Assembly: GCF_900167255.1 (NCBI RefSeq)
Contig: NZ_FUYB01000005.1
Location: 124,001 to 188,000 of the forward strand
Reading direction: 5' to 3'
Length of the DNA stretch: 64,000 nt
Origin: Thiothrix eikelboomii
GTDB lineage: Bacteria > Pseudomonadota > Gammaproteobacteria > Thiotrichales > Thiotrichaceae
The position numbers were made by a program, and so were the translations under genes. The notes beneath the pieces are model-generated. The model was given only the letters and a program-made list of their open reading frames with translations, ran no database searches and was not told the DNA's origin. Shown here in pieces: positions 53,321 to 62,457 of this stretch (position 1 is the first letter of the stretch; the number at the start of each line of letters is the position of its first letter).

Positions 53321-54981
53321 CGTTTTAATAAACCATAGCCTAGCAGAGCCAGCCCTAGCAAAGCTACACTCCAGCTCAAAGCGCTCAAGGCTGGGTCTAA
53401 GCTTAAATCGGCGGAGCTAATCAGTAGACTCGCACCCACCATTAAACTTCCGCCCGCAATAATAAAGCGCAGCTGAGTTTGTGAGTGTTTTAACTCCTGT
53501 TGCAATTGTTCTAGTTGTTTGGATTCATATTGCAGTTTTAATTGTTGCTGAGTTGCTTGCTTGAGAACTTCATGCCATAGATTCGGCATATAGGGGAGGT
53601 TTTCCAAAAGTTTGGGTAGATTAACTTTTACACCATTCAACAGGGCGCGCACACCGACTTGCTCATCCATCCAGCGTTCAATAAAAGGTTTAGCCGTTGA
53701 CCATAAGTCTAAATCAGGATAAAGCTGACGGCCTAGACCTTCAATATTCAAGAGGGTTTTTTGTAATAAGACTAATTGTGGCTGCACTTCCATATTGAAG
53801 CGTCTTGCGGTTTGGAATAAGCGCAGCAAAAAATTGCCGAAGGAAATATCTTTAATCGGTAAATTAAAAATCGGCTCACAAACAGAGCGAATCGCTGATT
53901 CAAATTCATCCACTCGAGTAGTCGGTGGCACCCAACCCGATTCCACATGTAGTTCAGCGACTCGCTTATAATCACGATTAAAAAAAGCGTAGAAATTTTC
54001 GGCCAAATAGCGCTTATCTTCAGGCGTTAAAGTGCCGACGATACCAAAGTCGACTGCCATATACTGTGGCTCATTCGGCTGTGTCGCATCCACAAAAATA
54101 TTCCCGGGATGCATATCCGCATGGAAGAAATTATGGCGAAACACTTGCGTGAAAAAAATTTCCACTCCTAATTCACCAAGCCGCTTAAAGTTCACGCCTA
54201 GATCTTTTAAGCGTTGAATATCGCCGACGGGAATTCCATAAATCCGCTCCATCACCATGACATTGGTATGCGTGTAATCCCAGTAGATCTCTGGCACATA
54301 CAACATCGGTTCTTGTTCAAAGTTGCGTCGTACTTGACTCGCGTTGGCGGCCTCGCGGATTAAATCCAGTTCATCGAAGATGGTTTTTTCATATTCGGCG
54401 ACAATTTCTACTGGGCGTAAACGCCGCGCATCTTTCCAATAACGTTGGACTAATTCAGCCAATAAATACATGACGGCTATATCTTGGCGAATGGTTTTTT
54501 CAATCCCCGGCCGTAATACTTTCACCACGACTGCCTTGCCATTCCAAAGGGTAGCTGCATGGACCTGAGCGATGGAGGCCGAGGCCATTGGATCGGTTTC
54601 AAAATGCTGGAATACGTCTGTGACTGGGCGACCATAAGCTTTTTCGATCAATTGGCGGGCAGTTGCACTCGAAAAAGGTGGTACGCGATCTTGTAAGCGA
54701 GTGAGTTCGATGGCGATATCATCGGGCATTAGATCACGGCGGGTGGAGAGCATTTGCCCGAATTTAATGAAAATAGGCCCTAATTCTTCCAGCGAGAGAC
54801 GAATCCGTTCACCGCGTGGCCCAAAGTCTTGACGTTGCCGCCGCCAATTCCACGGAAATAAATAATAAAGAAAAGCGACAGGGCGAAACAGCGGAATACT
54901 CAAGACAAGTTCATCCAGACCATGCCGGATAAAAACTCGTTGAATAGCCCAAAGGCGCAATAAGCGAGTGATGGATTTCAT
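53317..54981 (-). CDS. ubiB: Ubiquinone biosynthesis ATPase/kinase-like protein UbiB
   Basis: Atypical ABC1/ADCK-family kinase-like protein required for ubiquinone synthesis. The KxGQ motif (FIKFGQMLSTR, near residue 72-82), the Ala-rich loop MASASIAQVHAA, VKVLRPGIEK (Lys) and the HADMHPGNIFVD and VDFGIVG blocks are intact. The C-terminus has two hydrophobic helices, as in E. coli UbiB. Length 554 is close to the family. It stands apart from other ubi genes in this window. Confidence 0.94.
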   Translation of the reverse strand: MKSITRLLRLWAIQRVFIRHGLDELVLSIPLFRPVAFLYYLFPWNWRRQRQDFGPRGERIRLSLEELGPIFIKFGQMLSTRRDLMPDDIAIELTRLQDRVPPFSSATARQLIEKAYGRPVTDVFQHFETDPMASASIAQVHAATLWNGKAVVVKVLRPGIEKTIRQDIAVMYLLAELVQRYWKDARRLRPVEIVAEYEKTIFDELDLIREAANASQVRRNFEQEPMLYVPEIYWDYTHTNVMVMERIYGIPVGDIQRLKDLGVNFKRLGELGVEIFFTQVFRHNFFHADMHPGNIFVDATQPNEPQYMAVDFGIVGTLTPEDKRYLAENFYAFFNRDYKRVAELHVESGWVPPTTRVDEFESAIRSVCEPIFNLPIKDISFGNFLLRLFQTARRFNMEVQPQLVLLQKTLLNIEGLGRQLYPDLDLWSTAKPFIERWMDEQVGVRALLNGVKVNLPKLLENLPYMPNLWHEVLKQATQQQLKLQYESKQLEQLQQELKHSQTQLRFIIAGGSLMVGASLLISSADLSLDPALSALSWSVALLGLALLGYGLLKR

Positions 54982-55018
54982 AGCTACCTTTGGAATAAAT
55001 GGATGGGGACTTAACGAT

Positions 55019-55582
55019 TTACCACATTAAGTCGTCAGGAATTTGATAAGCCGCGTAAGGATCATCTTCGGTGGGACTTGGGTTGCTATTGAGATTTAAA
55101 ACGACGATAGCACTGGGATCACGCTGGGCAATTTTTTCAGCCACAACACGGGGTACCAATTCGTAACCCTCGCCAAAACGGACTACCGCTAACATGCCAT
55201 AGGCTAAACGGTCTTGGAGCAGTTCAGTGATCATCAGGGTTTTGACTTTGTTCTGGTCGGCAAATTGATAACGCAACTCACCCTGTCGGCGATCCACCCG
55301 ATTCATGGTAATTAATTGGCGAATCTGCGCTTGAATCGCTTTTTGCTCAGCTTGCTCGCGCTGTAGGCGGTTGAGTTCTTTAGAACGTTCGGCTTGCTCT
55401 TGGCGGGCTTGTTCAGCGAGCAACTTAGCTTCATCGACTTTGACCTCACCCGTGCGCTTGGCTTCTTTTTGTGCCTTGGCAGTTTTTTGATGCGCCGTTT
55501 TACGCTCTTCACGGTTAGCTTTTTCGGCTTTGGCTTGATCAATCAAACCGGCTTTAAGAAGTTGGTCTTTTAAGGAACTCAT
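55019..55582 (-). CDS. DUF2058 protein (YaiL-like)
   Basis: A 187-residue protein beginning MSSLKDQLLKAGLIDQ, the hallmark of DUF2058/YaiL, followed by a highly charged helical region (residues 17-80) and a small C-terminal domain (DRRQGELRYQFADQNKVKTL, read in parts). ATG 55582 is preferred to ATG 55627 since the family starts at MSSLK. In E. coli it is described as nucleoprotein-associated; the exact function is unknown. Stands 37 bases upstream of ubiB and is on the same strand. Confidence 0.86.
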   Translation of the reverse strand: MSSLKDQLLKAGLIDQAKAEKANREERKTAHQKTAKAQKEAKRTGEVKVDEAKLLAEQARQEQAERSKELNRLQREQAEQKAIQAQIRQLITMNRVDRRQGELRYQFADQNKVKTLMITELLQDRLAYGMLAVVRFGEGYELVPRVVAEKIAQRDPSAIVVLNLNSNPSPTEDDPYAAYQIPDDLMW

Positions 55583-55999
55583 GTTTTCAGTATCCGCAGT
55601 GGCTGCAAGAGGGGGATAGTATAGCATTGCTTGGGCTGGGTCGGGAAAGACTACGTATTTGTATTGCAGTTAGTCTAAAGGCATGATGTGTGAAGATAGT
55701 TGTTCTCTACCAGAGAATTAAAATGTTAGCAGTAAAACTTTTATAGGAACGCTTGGTAGAAGAAATTCACCAGATTCCCGATACCAAACTTGTCCAAGTA
55801 TTGGATTTCATTTATTTAGAATTTCTTGCCGTTATGATAATTGTAGCTAGAGATTAAGAGCAAAGAACGGAGTGCCTTGGTTTATAATGGTTCGCTTTTA
55901 GCGGGGCAACTGAAATATATCTTCCTACTTGTAATCAGGTCAAAAATAAGTAATCTGGCATAATTTATTGCAGATTTAATTCTTCATCAAGAAACTTAG
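55583..55999. other. 417-base gap before the TIR locus
   Basis: Left end should carry the DUF2058 promoter. The rest is AT-rich and holds an antitoxin-like remnant (55723-55857). No terminator, tRNA or repeat is clear, and the TIR gene starts without a strong ribosome site. Confidence 0.5.
55723..55857 (+). pseudogene. Antitoxin-like remnant with in-frame stop
   Basis: From ATG 55723 the frame reads MLAVKLL, TAG (55744-55746), then ERLVEEIHQIPDTKLVQVLD and FIYLEFLAVM before a stop. The pattern EEI-x2-(L/I)P-x4-QVLDFI is that of short antitoxin N-termini next to toxin genes. No toxin partner is visible. It may be a fragment of a lost toxin-antitoxin module at the edge of the conflict locus. 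Confidence 0.35.
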
Positions 56000-57220
56000 A
56001 TGCGCCGCCCCAAAGTTTTTATTAGCCATAGTAGTAAGACACCAGAAGGTATTACTTTTCTGGAGCAAGTCTATACTGCATTGGATCGGCATGGGGGTGG
56101 ACAAAGCTTTGATGTTTTCCTTGATCGTGAGGAAATCCATACGGGGGAAGAATGGCACAAGAAAATCCTGCAAAACCTTTGTACCTGCGATGCGGTTGTC
56201 ATTTTGTTATCGAAAGCTGCCTTGAATTCCCATTGGGTGAGGCAGGAAGCCGCGTTTTCTGCGATGCGCAGGTATGGCGACCTTGCGTTGAAGCTGGTGG
56301 TGGTGACATTGGACGATGTTACTGCCCAAGAAATTCAGGCTTGCCCCTATCTGGGCGGTGTTGCCCGGTTGCACGATCTCCAATTTGCGCCTAAACACAA
56401 AACACCAGAAGACATCATTGAGGAATTGGCTGGTTTAACCATTCGACCTTATTCCCCATTGGGTGACTTGTTGCTCAAAATGAGCGAAACGCTGGAGTAC
56501 ATCAAGCCCGCCACACTGGAACGTGCTATCAGGCTGCTGGACTGTGACTGTGTTGCCACACTCAACTGGAATACCCATCTTGCCCACACGCTGGCACTTT
56601 CGGTTGCCAGTGAACAGTACAAGGCACTGAAAAACCTGTCAGCCTTGATGAAAGACATCGGTCACGTCGTAGGGCAAGAGAAAGCCCGCACTCTGCTGCA
56701 CATGGTCAAGCATTTGTGGGTTAATCCTGACGCTGCTACTCATCTTTCCAATGCGCATACCCAACGGATACCGATTACTGTCAATGGCTTTAACCCGGAA
56801 GATTTCACTGCTGGGAGTTATGCCGATAGGGCGTGGGGTAAAGGCAATCATTGGCTCGTACCTGTTGGTAATTGCCGTGATATGGGGTCGATTGAAGAAG
56901 TGATGCGGCAAAGTGTCGGTCTGCAAACCATGCCCCAGCGCTACAAAGATAAACTGCTGAAAACCACCTCTGAACCCATTTTACTGGTTTTCCCTGCACC
57001 CGATGAGGTTGCACCCGACATTGATCTTTTGCCTGACGAAAATTTGCTGAAAGACATCATGGGGAAATACCCGACGACAGTCATTTTTATTCCAGTCGGA
57101 GAAACTTCTCCCGATTGCAGACCAGATTTGCAACCCATTGAACCCGCCTTGGATGTGGCAATGGAAGATGAGCAGTACTTGAACTACTGTAAAGTGAAGC
57201 AATACATCGAGAGCATGTAA
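56000..57220 (+). CDS. TIR-domain protein, first gene of a MoxR/vWA-type conflict locus
   Basis: A 406-residue protein. The N-terminal TIR domain (about residues 4-150) begins KVFISHSSKT, with DREEIHTGEEWHKKI (box-2 like), and the candidate catalytic Glu83 in SHWVRQEAAFS. Active bacterial TIRs degrade NAD or make signalling nucleotides. The C-terminal 250 residues are an unrecognised domain with helical first half and IPITVNGFNPEDF, LLVFPAPDEVAPD and TTVIFIPVGE in the second, perhaps a regulatory or sensor part. No membrane helix. It is followed after 12 bases by a MoxR ATPase, and the four genes 56000-61916 form one operon. Confidence 0.85.
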   Translation: MRRPKVFISHSSKTPEGITFLEQVYTALDRHGGGQSFDVFLDREEIHTGEEWHKKILQNLCTCDAVVILLSKAALNSHWVRQEAAFSAMRRYGDLALKLVVVTLDDVTAQEIQACPYLGGVARLHDLQFAPKHKTPEDIIEELAGLTIRPYSPLGDLLLKMSETLEYIKPATLERAIRLLDCDCVATLNWNTHLAHTLALSVASEQYKALKNLSALMKDIGHVVGQEKARTLLHMVKHLWVNPDAATHLSNAHTQRIPITVNGFNPEDFTAGSYADRAWGKGNHWLVPVGNCRDMGSIEEVMRQSVGLQTMPQRYKDKLLKTTSEPILLVFPAPDEVAPDIDLLPDENLLKDIMGKYPTTVIFIPVGETSPDCRPDLQPIEPALDVAMEDEQYLNYCKVKQYIESM

Positions 57221-57232
57221 AGGACTAAAGCT

Positions 57233-58207
57233 ATGAACAACATACTGAAAGATTTTAAATTTCCTGATACCAATGTCTGGCTAGGCAACACGGATGCAGG
57301 GATACCGCCGTATGTGCTATCCGATGAGATCAAAATTGCCCTGCAAGTTGCTTTGGTGACAAAACGCCCTTTATTGGTTTCCGGCCTACCGGGTAGTGGC
57401 AAGACTACGTTGGCAAAAGCGATTGCTGAATCCCAGGGTTGGAGTTATTTGAAACATACATTGACCTCCCGTAGCCGTTTGGAGGATTTGACAGGTGAAG
57501 TAGATCAGTTGCAACGCCTGCACGATGCTCATGTTGTGGTGGGGAACAACAACGGGCTGATGCCAGATTGGGCATATTTGAAACCGGGTTTGTTCTGGTG
57601 GGGATTCGACGCAGAATCAGCCTTAGCCAAAGGAAAATCAGAAAATGAAATCACCGTATTAGGCGATGGTTTCCGGCCACCCAGCAAACCTAAAACACTG
57701 AAAGATCAGGGTGCTGGTATCGTTATCTTGCTGGACGAAATCGACAAGGCAGAACCTGACTTGCCCAACGATTTATTGGAGCCGCTGGATCGGCGCAGTT
57801 TCCAGTTACCGGATGGTACAGAAATCAAAGCCACTGGTGATTTGCACATGTTGGTAATGATTACGACCAATGGCGAACGTGATTTGCCGCCCGCCTTCTT
57901 ACGCCGTTGCATTCATCTGGAATTGCAAAGCCCGGATTCGAAAGCCTTACAACGCATTGCGACTTTTCATTTCAAGGAAGAATATAAGTATTCGGATAAA
58001 GCAGTGATATTTTCCGCTGTTGCAGACAAATTTGCTGGCTTGGTAGTGGATGCCAAAAACACAGACCGCCGTCCACCCGGTACGAGTGAATATCTGGACG
58101 CAGTGCGAGCTTGCTTGGAATTGGGCATTACCCCGGACAGCGAAGTATGGGGTCAGGTTGAGCAAGCCACCTTACGCAAACAAGCCAAGCAAGCAGAGGA
58201 CGCATAA
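57233..58207 (+). CDS. MoxR-type AAA+ ATPase
   Basis: A 324-residue AAA+ protein. Walker A GLPGSGKT is at residues 51-58, Walker B VILLDEID at 164-171, sensor 1 MLVMITTNGERDLPPAFLRRC near 210-230 with arginine finger, and a lid domain after residue 240. The LTSRSRLEDLTGEVDQLQRLHDA segment, with the insert before Walker B, follows the MoxR branch. MoxR proteins work with vWA-domain partners to remodel protein complexes, and the next gene is a vWA-like protein. The start lies 12 bases after the TIR gene; its stop overlaps the next start by one base. Confidence 0.9.
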   Translation: MNNILKDFKFPDTNVWLGNTDAGIPPYVLSDEIKIALQVALVTKRPLLVSGLPGSGKTTLAKAIAESQGWSYLKHTLTSRSRLEDLTGEVDQLQRLHDAHVVVGNNNGLMPDWAYLKPGLFWWGFDAESALAKGKSENEITVLGDGFRPPSKPKTLKDQGAGIVILLDEIDKAEPDLPNDLLEPLDRRSFQLPDGTEIKATGDLHMLVMITTNGERDLPPAFLRRCIHLELQSPDSKALQRIATFHFKEEYKYSDKAVIFSAVADKFAGLVVDAKNTDRRPPGTSEYLDAVRACLELGITPDSEVWGQVEQATLRKQAKQAEDA

Positions 58208-59208
58208 TGGCAACCCGGCGGGCTGAAATTGGTTTAGGTGATTGGGTACGGGTCTTGGCAGAATTACCCACGATAACACCTACTGAGCAGGTGTTGGTTG
58301 CGCGTTGTTTAGGCTTGCAGGCAGACAAGCTGGAGAGCACACATAACGAACGCTCAACACGGGGAGCGTGGCAGCGTAGCCCACGTAAGCCGGAAGCTCG
58401 TGCAGACAAACCCGCCGATAAACCAATTACTACGCCCGACACAGAATCACAGCCTAAATTGCCGGATGAAATCTTGCCCATCCGCATAGAGAAGCTACCG
58501 AATACCTTGGAAGCGGGACTTGCGCCTCCTTTGCCAGCGGAAATTGCCAGCCAAAAGCCACTGGAGCTTGGCGCATCCAATCATCCACCTGTACCCCGCC
58601 ACTCCCTGTTTCCGCAGCGCACGGCGCGGGGTTTGTTGGCAGCAAGTGTTGCCCAGCCTTCACGCGGGTATGATTTGGATATGCCTCGGCTGATTCGGGC
58701 TTCAGTACAACGCAAACCCTTACGAAGTTTGCCATTACTGCCACGTTTCAGTACCCAACAAGGTTGCCAATTATTGCTGGATTTCAGCGAGGCGTTAGTG
58801 CCGTGGTGGGACGACATGCGCGATCTGATCCAGCAATTTCATGCGGTGTTAGGGGAAACCGCTTGCCCAGTATATGAATTCACCGATAATCCACGCCACG
58901 CAGTCCGTTGGACAGAAACAGGTGAACAAACTTGGCAAGCAATTGCTGGAAAACCCGTGGTGATTGCCACTGATTTGGGGCAAGTCCGTACTGCCCGCCA
59001 CGAATTACGCCCCGGTTTATCCGTCTGGCGTGATTTTGCCTTGCACTGCCGCCGCTGGCAGATTCCCGTGATTGCGTTGACGCCATTGGGGCATAAGCGT
59101 TGCCCTAAAGAATTGGCGCATCTTATGTCTATCATCGACTGGAATCCACACACCCGCGCTTCTGATGTCAAACGCCTGATCAACCACAAACAAGGCATCC
59201 GGCAATGA
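58207..59208 (+). CDS. vWA-like protein with degenerate metal site, MoxR partner
   Basis: A 333-residue protein. Residues 8-40 are helical (LGDWVRVLAELPTITPTEQ); 40-150 are proline-rich and probably disordered. Residues ~155-330 look like a von Willebrand A domain: GCQLLLDFSEALVPWWDDM (first strand with Asp192 and Ser194, so D-x-S-x-A in place of D-x-S-x-S), PVVIATDLG and PVIALTPLG as later strands. The pattern resembles vWA domains of SAV_2336-type proteins that accompany MoxR ATPases. The metal site may be partly lost. It overlaps both neighbours, so a complex with the MoxR ATPase is likely. Confidence 0.7.
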   Translation: MATRRAEIGLGDWVRVLAELPTITPTEQVLVARCLGLQADKLESTHNERSTRGAWQRSPRKPEARADKPADKPITTPDTESQPKLPDEILPIRIEKLPNTLEAGLAPPLPAEIASQKPLELGASNHPPVPRHSLFPQRTARGLLAASVAQPSRGYDLDMPRLIRASVQRKPLRSLPLLPRFSTQQGCQLLLDFSEALVPWWDDMRDLIQQFHAVLGETACPVYEFTDNPRHAVRWTETGEQTWQAIAGKPVVIATDLGQVRTARHELRPGLSVWRDFALHCRRWQIPVIALTPLGHKRCPKELAHLMSIIDWNPHTRASDVKRLINHKQGIRQ

Positions 59209-61916
59209 GTTGGTTGCAACCCACCCCCGAAAATAAGCAAGATATTCAGCAATTGCGGGAAGAACGACCTGAACTTTATGCGTATGCACAAGTGCTGGCC
59301 TTGGCTTTGCGGATAGATTCACGGTTGTTGCGGAACCTCCGTCTGCGCTTTCTCCCCAAAAGCAGCGTGGAACTGGAAACCGAACTTTGGTTTTCACCGT
59401 TAATCCATACCCGGAATGTACAGGCAGCAACGATGTACTCCGGCATTGCCCGTGCTTTGTGTGATGCTTTGAAAAATGAGAATTTGGAACGCTTTGCATC
59501 AGCCAAAACCGAGATTGGTAAACTGACACGTCACTGGCCTGAAACCGACCGGATCGAACAGGAAATGCGTTGGGCTGTGCTAGAAGGTGATGAGCAGGCA
59601 TTAAAAAATAACGTGCAACGTATTTTGAAGACTTTAACAGTGGCAGAGGGAGATGTTGAAAAGCGGGAGTTGGCACGTTGGGTGAAAGGTACATTACCCA
59701 TACTAAATGGGACAAAACAAGCTGATACCGGGCAACAATGGCTTTCGCAGTATGTGGTAGCATCTTTGGGATTGGCTGGTAATTGGTGGGCAGAAAATGC
59801 TGAATTACAGCCTTTGCCAGCAGTCTTGGTCAGTGCATTACCCACAGTAAAAAAGCAGAAAATAGGATTACGTCTGCGTCCCGGTATTTTAGAGGTATTG
59901 AATCCAGAGAAAGGGCTGGAGATGATTGAAATTTCCGTGCCATTGCCAACTACAGTAATACTTCGTCCCAGTGAAGACACCAAATACTCTGATATTGAAT
60001 TATATCCATTCTGGATAGGTGAAAAAATTTACATACCTAGAAATATTAACAGTTTAGATCTGCAAATGATTGATGGCAGTTTATTTCAAATTATCCATAC
60101 AACTACAGAAGAGTCATTGATTTACCGATGCAGGAAATGCCAACATATCCATACAGTGCTCAAATCTGATTTGATTTTAGATTATGAAGTGGTAGGTTCT
60201 GACCCTGATCGTGGTATGGGTACAGAGTATCAGTATCAAACCATTGAGTATGTTAACTGCCAGGCCTGTGATAATGGCATGACATTTATATTTAATGTTT
60301 GGGAGTATCCTATTGGAATAAAAAACCATGAAACGATTGAGTCTGAGGATGCGGATATAATTGAAAGTTTTTCTCAGAGTATTAACTTTTACGAGGAAGA
60401 TGATTGGCATGACAGTTCTCAGGCTATTGATCCAATGAACGAAGAAAGAAATCTTTTAAGAAAATTTGAAGACAAGCTATTAAACACAAGCCAAAAAGAC
60501 ATCAATGATATTCTTCATCTCACCAAGAGTTTTATATCAGAAGTAATATTTGCTGATAATTTGTATATTGCTCTTTATGATGAAGGTAAAAATGAAATAC
60601 ATTTCCCTCTTATTTTAAAAGATGGAAGTCCATTGGAAATTAGCTCAAGGTTACTTGATGAGAAAAAAAGAGGAAAAACAGAGGAAATTATTTTAACAGG
60701 ACACCCAATACTTCATAGAACATTGAAAGAGAGTTATGATTTTTATCAAAATCCTTATATGGAAGAGTTTATAGGAAATCCATTGGCGTCTTGGATTGGA
60801 GTTCCTATAAAATCACTTCAAAGACAAGTTATTGGTGTTATTGCAGCATATCATCCAGACAAAGAAAATATTTACTCAGAATCAGATCTGCTTTTCCTCG
60901 AGAAGGTTGCTGAAATTCTTTCCGCCAAAATGAGTGCGCTGTTTGAAGAAAAACGCTCTAATATTAAGCCTAATCTTCTCGTATTTGGAAAAGATTTTGA
61001 TTTATTAAATTCAGTGATTGGACAAATAGGAAAATTATACAGATCAGTAACGCTTGATGTAACACATAATCTAGAAGAAATGCTGGATAAAATAGAAGTT
61101 AATGTTTTCGATGCAATTATTCTTATCGAAGAAAGATACTTGAGATACATCAGCAAAGAAAGTAAAAAGCCCATAATATTGATTCAGAATAATATGAGAA
61201 AAAAAGAAATTGAATACGATGAGGCAACACGAATATTTAGAGTCGATTTGTCTAAAATGGATTCAATCATTCCGATTTTATTAAATGCAATTTTAAGGCC
61301 GATGAAAATTGGTTTTAGCTATAGTGCAACAGAGTATAAAATAGAGGGGAAGGATATTTTTTTTCAGATCGAGAGCTTATTAATTCAGAAGCTCCCTTTT
61401 ATATCGTTTGCAAATGATTTTAATAAACAATCATCATATTCTTCGCTCAATGAGTATATTGACATTTTATCAAAAACTGGTTTTTTAATTGTTTTTATAA
61501 GTCAAAAATTCCTTCATTCAATATACGGAATGTTAGAGTTAATTGAATTGACTAAAAGCGAAAATAAAGAAGTGTTTTTCATTATATTAAAATCCGCCAT
61601 TGATTTTATTCACGATCCAAATAAACAGGATCTTTTAATTGAACACTGGAAATCTCAAGAAACCAAACTTAAAAAAGACCTAGAGCATTCATCATTAAGT
61701 CAACATGATGCTTTTATGTTATCAAAAAATCAAGAAATTATCACATCAATACCTCAGATTATTAAATTCATACGTTATGCTCATATTAGCATAACTGAAG
61801 AGATGATAGATGGTGACTTTATTGATCTAATTAAGGCCATTCACAATAATTTGAAAAAAAATCAGGATTATGAAGCTATATATAATATACTTGATGAACC
61901 ATATTTTATATCGTGA
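59205..61916 (+). CDS. Multidomain protein: adaptor, zinc ribbon, GAF, receiver-like and TIR-like regions
   Basis: A 903-residue protein. Residues 1-255 match the N-terminal part of proteins found with MoxR/vWA pairs (ALRIDSRLLRNLRLRFLP, ELWFSPLIHTRN), where they usually carry a formylglycine-enzyme-like domain. Here a zinc ribbon follows (Cys309, Cys312, Cys352, Cys355), then a GAF domain (about 420-585, VIFADNLYIALYDEG and WIGVPIKS), a receiver-like fold (586-700, NLLVFGKDFDLLNSV) and a TIR-like domain (700-903, KIGFSYSATEY and FLHSIYGMLELIELTK with candidate Glu778). The GC content falls sharply near 59980 within the frame. It begins 4 bases inside the vWA-like gene. Domain calls are by eye; the TIR-like one is the least certain. 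Confidence 0.72.
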   Translation: MSWLQPTPENKQDIQQLREERPELYAYAQVLALALRIDSRLLRNLRLRFLPKSSVELETELWFSPLIHTRNVQAATMYSGIARALCDALKNENLERFASAKTEIGKLTRHWPETDRIEQEMRWAVLEGDEQALKNNVQRILKTLTVAEGDVEKRELARWVKGTLPILNGTKQADTGQQWLSQYVVASLGLAGNWWAENAELQPLPAVLVSALPTVKKQKIGLRLRPGILEVLNPEKGLEMIEISVPLPTTVILRPSEDTKYSDIELYPFWIGEKIYIPRNINSLDLQMIDGSLFQIIHTTTEESLIYRCRKCQHIHTVLKSDLILDYEVVGSDPDRGMGTEYQYQTIEYVNCQACDNGMTFIFNVWEYPIGIKNHETIESEDADIIESFSQSINFYEEDDWHDSSQAIDPMNEERNLLRKFEDKLLNTSQKDINDILHLTKSFISEVIFADNLYIALYDEGKNEIHFPLILKDGSPLEISSRLLDEKKRGKTEEIILTGHPILHRTLKESYDFYQNPYMEEFIGNPLASWIGVPIKSLQRQVIGVIAAYHPDKENIYSESDLLFLEKVAEILSAKMSALFEEKRSNIKPNLLVFGKDFDLLNSVIGQIGKLYRSVTLDVTHNLEEMLDKIEVNVFDAIILIEERYLRYISKESKKPIILIQNNMRKKEIEYDEATRIFRVDLSKMDSIIPILLNAILRPMKIGFSYSATEYKIEGKDIFFQIESLLIQKLPFISFANDFNKQSSYSSLNEYIDILSKTGFLIVFISQKFLHSIYGMLELIELTKSENKEVFFIILKSAIDFIHDPNKQDLLIEHWKSQETKLKKDLEHSSLSQHDAFMLSKNQEIITSIPQIIKFIRYAHISITEEMIDGDFIDLIKAIHNNLKKNQDYEAIYNILDEPYFIS

Positions 61917-61962
61917 GATTATATACATTTGCCATGATCATACAATTACTGGCTTCTATCAG

Positions 61963-62457
61963 TCAATTCCACTCCCCAACATCCCGCAACACAGCCTCCA
62001 CCAAATTCTCAGCCATATAAATATTATTCGCCCGCAAATATTCAACATGAGGTCTTATCACGGCAATCAATCCCTGCTTTTTTGCCTTGCGCAAGATACC
62101 CAAAGTCCCTATACGCGGAATATGGAAACGTTCCGCCACCCGTCGAGCCTGAGAATCATCCAGTAGTACAATGCTATCGGCGATAGTTTGCGCCAGCGCG
62201 ATAGCTTCTGCTTCACCCGGATCAACCAAAATAGATAGTGGCTGGAGTACTTGTTGTTCCGGTTTACGAATTTCCAGCCAAGATAATTGAGCAACAGCCT
62301 GAGCACCTGGCATCCCCAAACCTTTCACCGTCACCTCATGCCATACAGCAGGTGGAACTAAAACTCGCTGATACAACTGCCTTAATAAATCCAGTTGCCC
62401 AATAATGGCCAGTGAAATCAACGGGCCGCTGTCCGCAACGATAGCTGGTCTAATCAT
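61963..62457 (-). CDS. DUF3368 PIN-like toxin of a toxin-antitoxin pair
   Basis: A 164-residue protein beginning MIRPAIVADSGPLISLAIIG, with the first PIN-type Asp in ADSGPL. Other acidic PIN positions are GEAEAIALA and LLDDSQARR, and the C-terminal part is GTLGILRKAKKQGL. This is the DUF3368 pattern, related to VapC ribonucleases. The frame is open to 62526 but ATG 62457 gives the family start and overlaps the antitoxin stop by 8 bases. Antitoxin first, toxin second, on the minus strand, next to the TIR/MoxR locus. Confidence 0.85.
   Translation of the reverse strand: MIRPAIVADSGPLISLAIIGQLDLLRQLYQRVLVPPAVWHEVTVKGLGMPGAQAVAQLSWLEIRKPEQQVLQPLSILVDPGEAEAIALAQTIADSIVLLDDSQARRVAERFHIPRIGTLGILRKAKKQGLIAVIRPHVEYLRANNIYMAENLVEAVLRDVGEWN

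Noticed and set aside
59017-59763. 248-codon open frame on the minus strand opposite the vWA-like and multidomain genes
   Set aside because: It is antisense to two genes with overlapping starts and clear domains; its composition is low in charged residues and has no recognisable motif.
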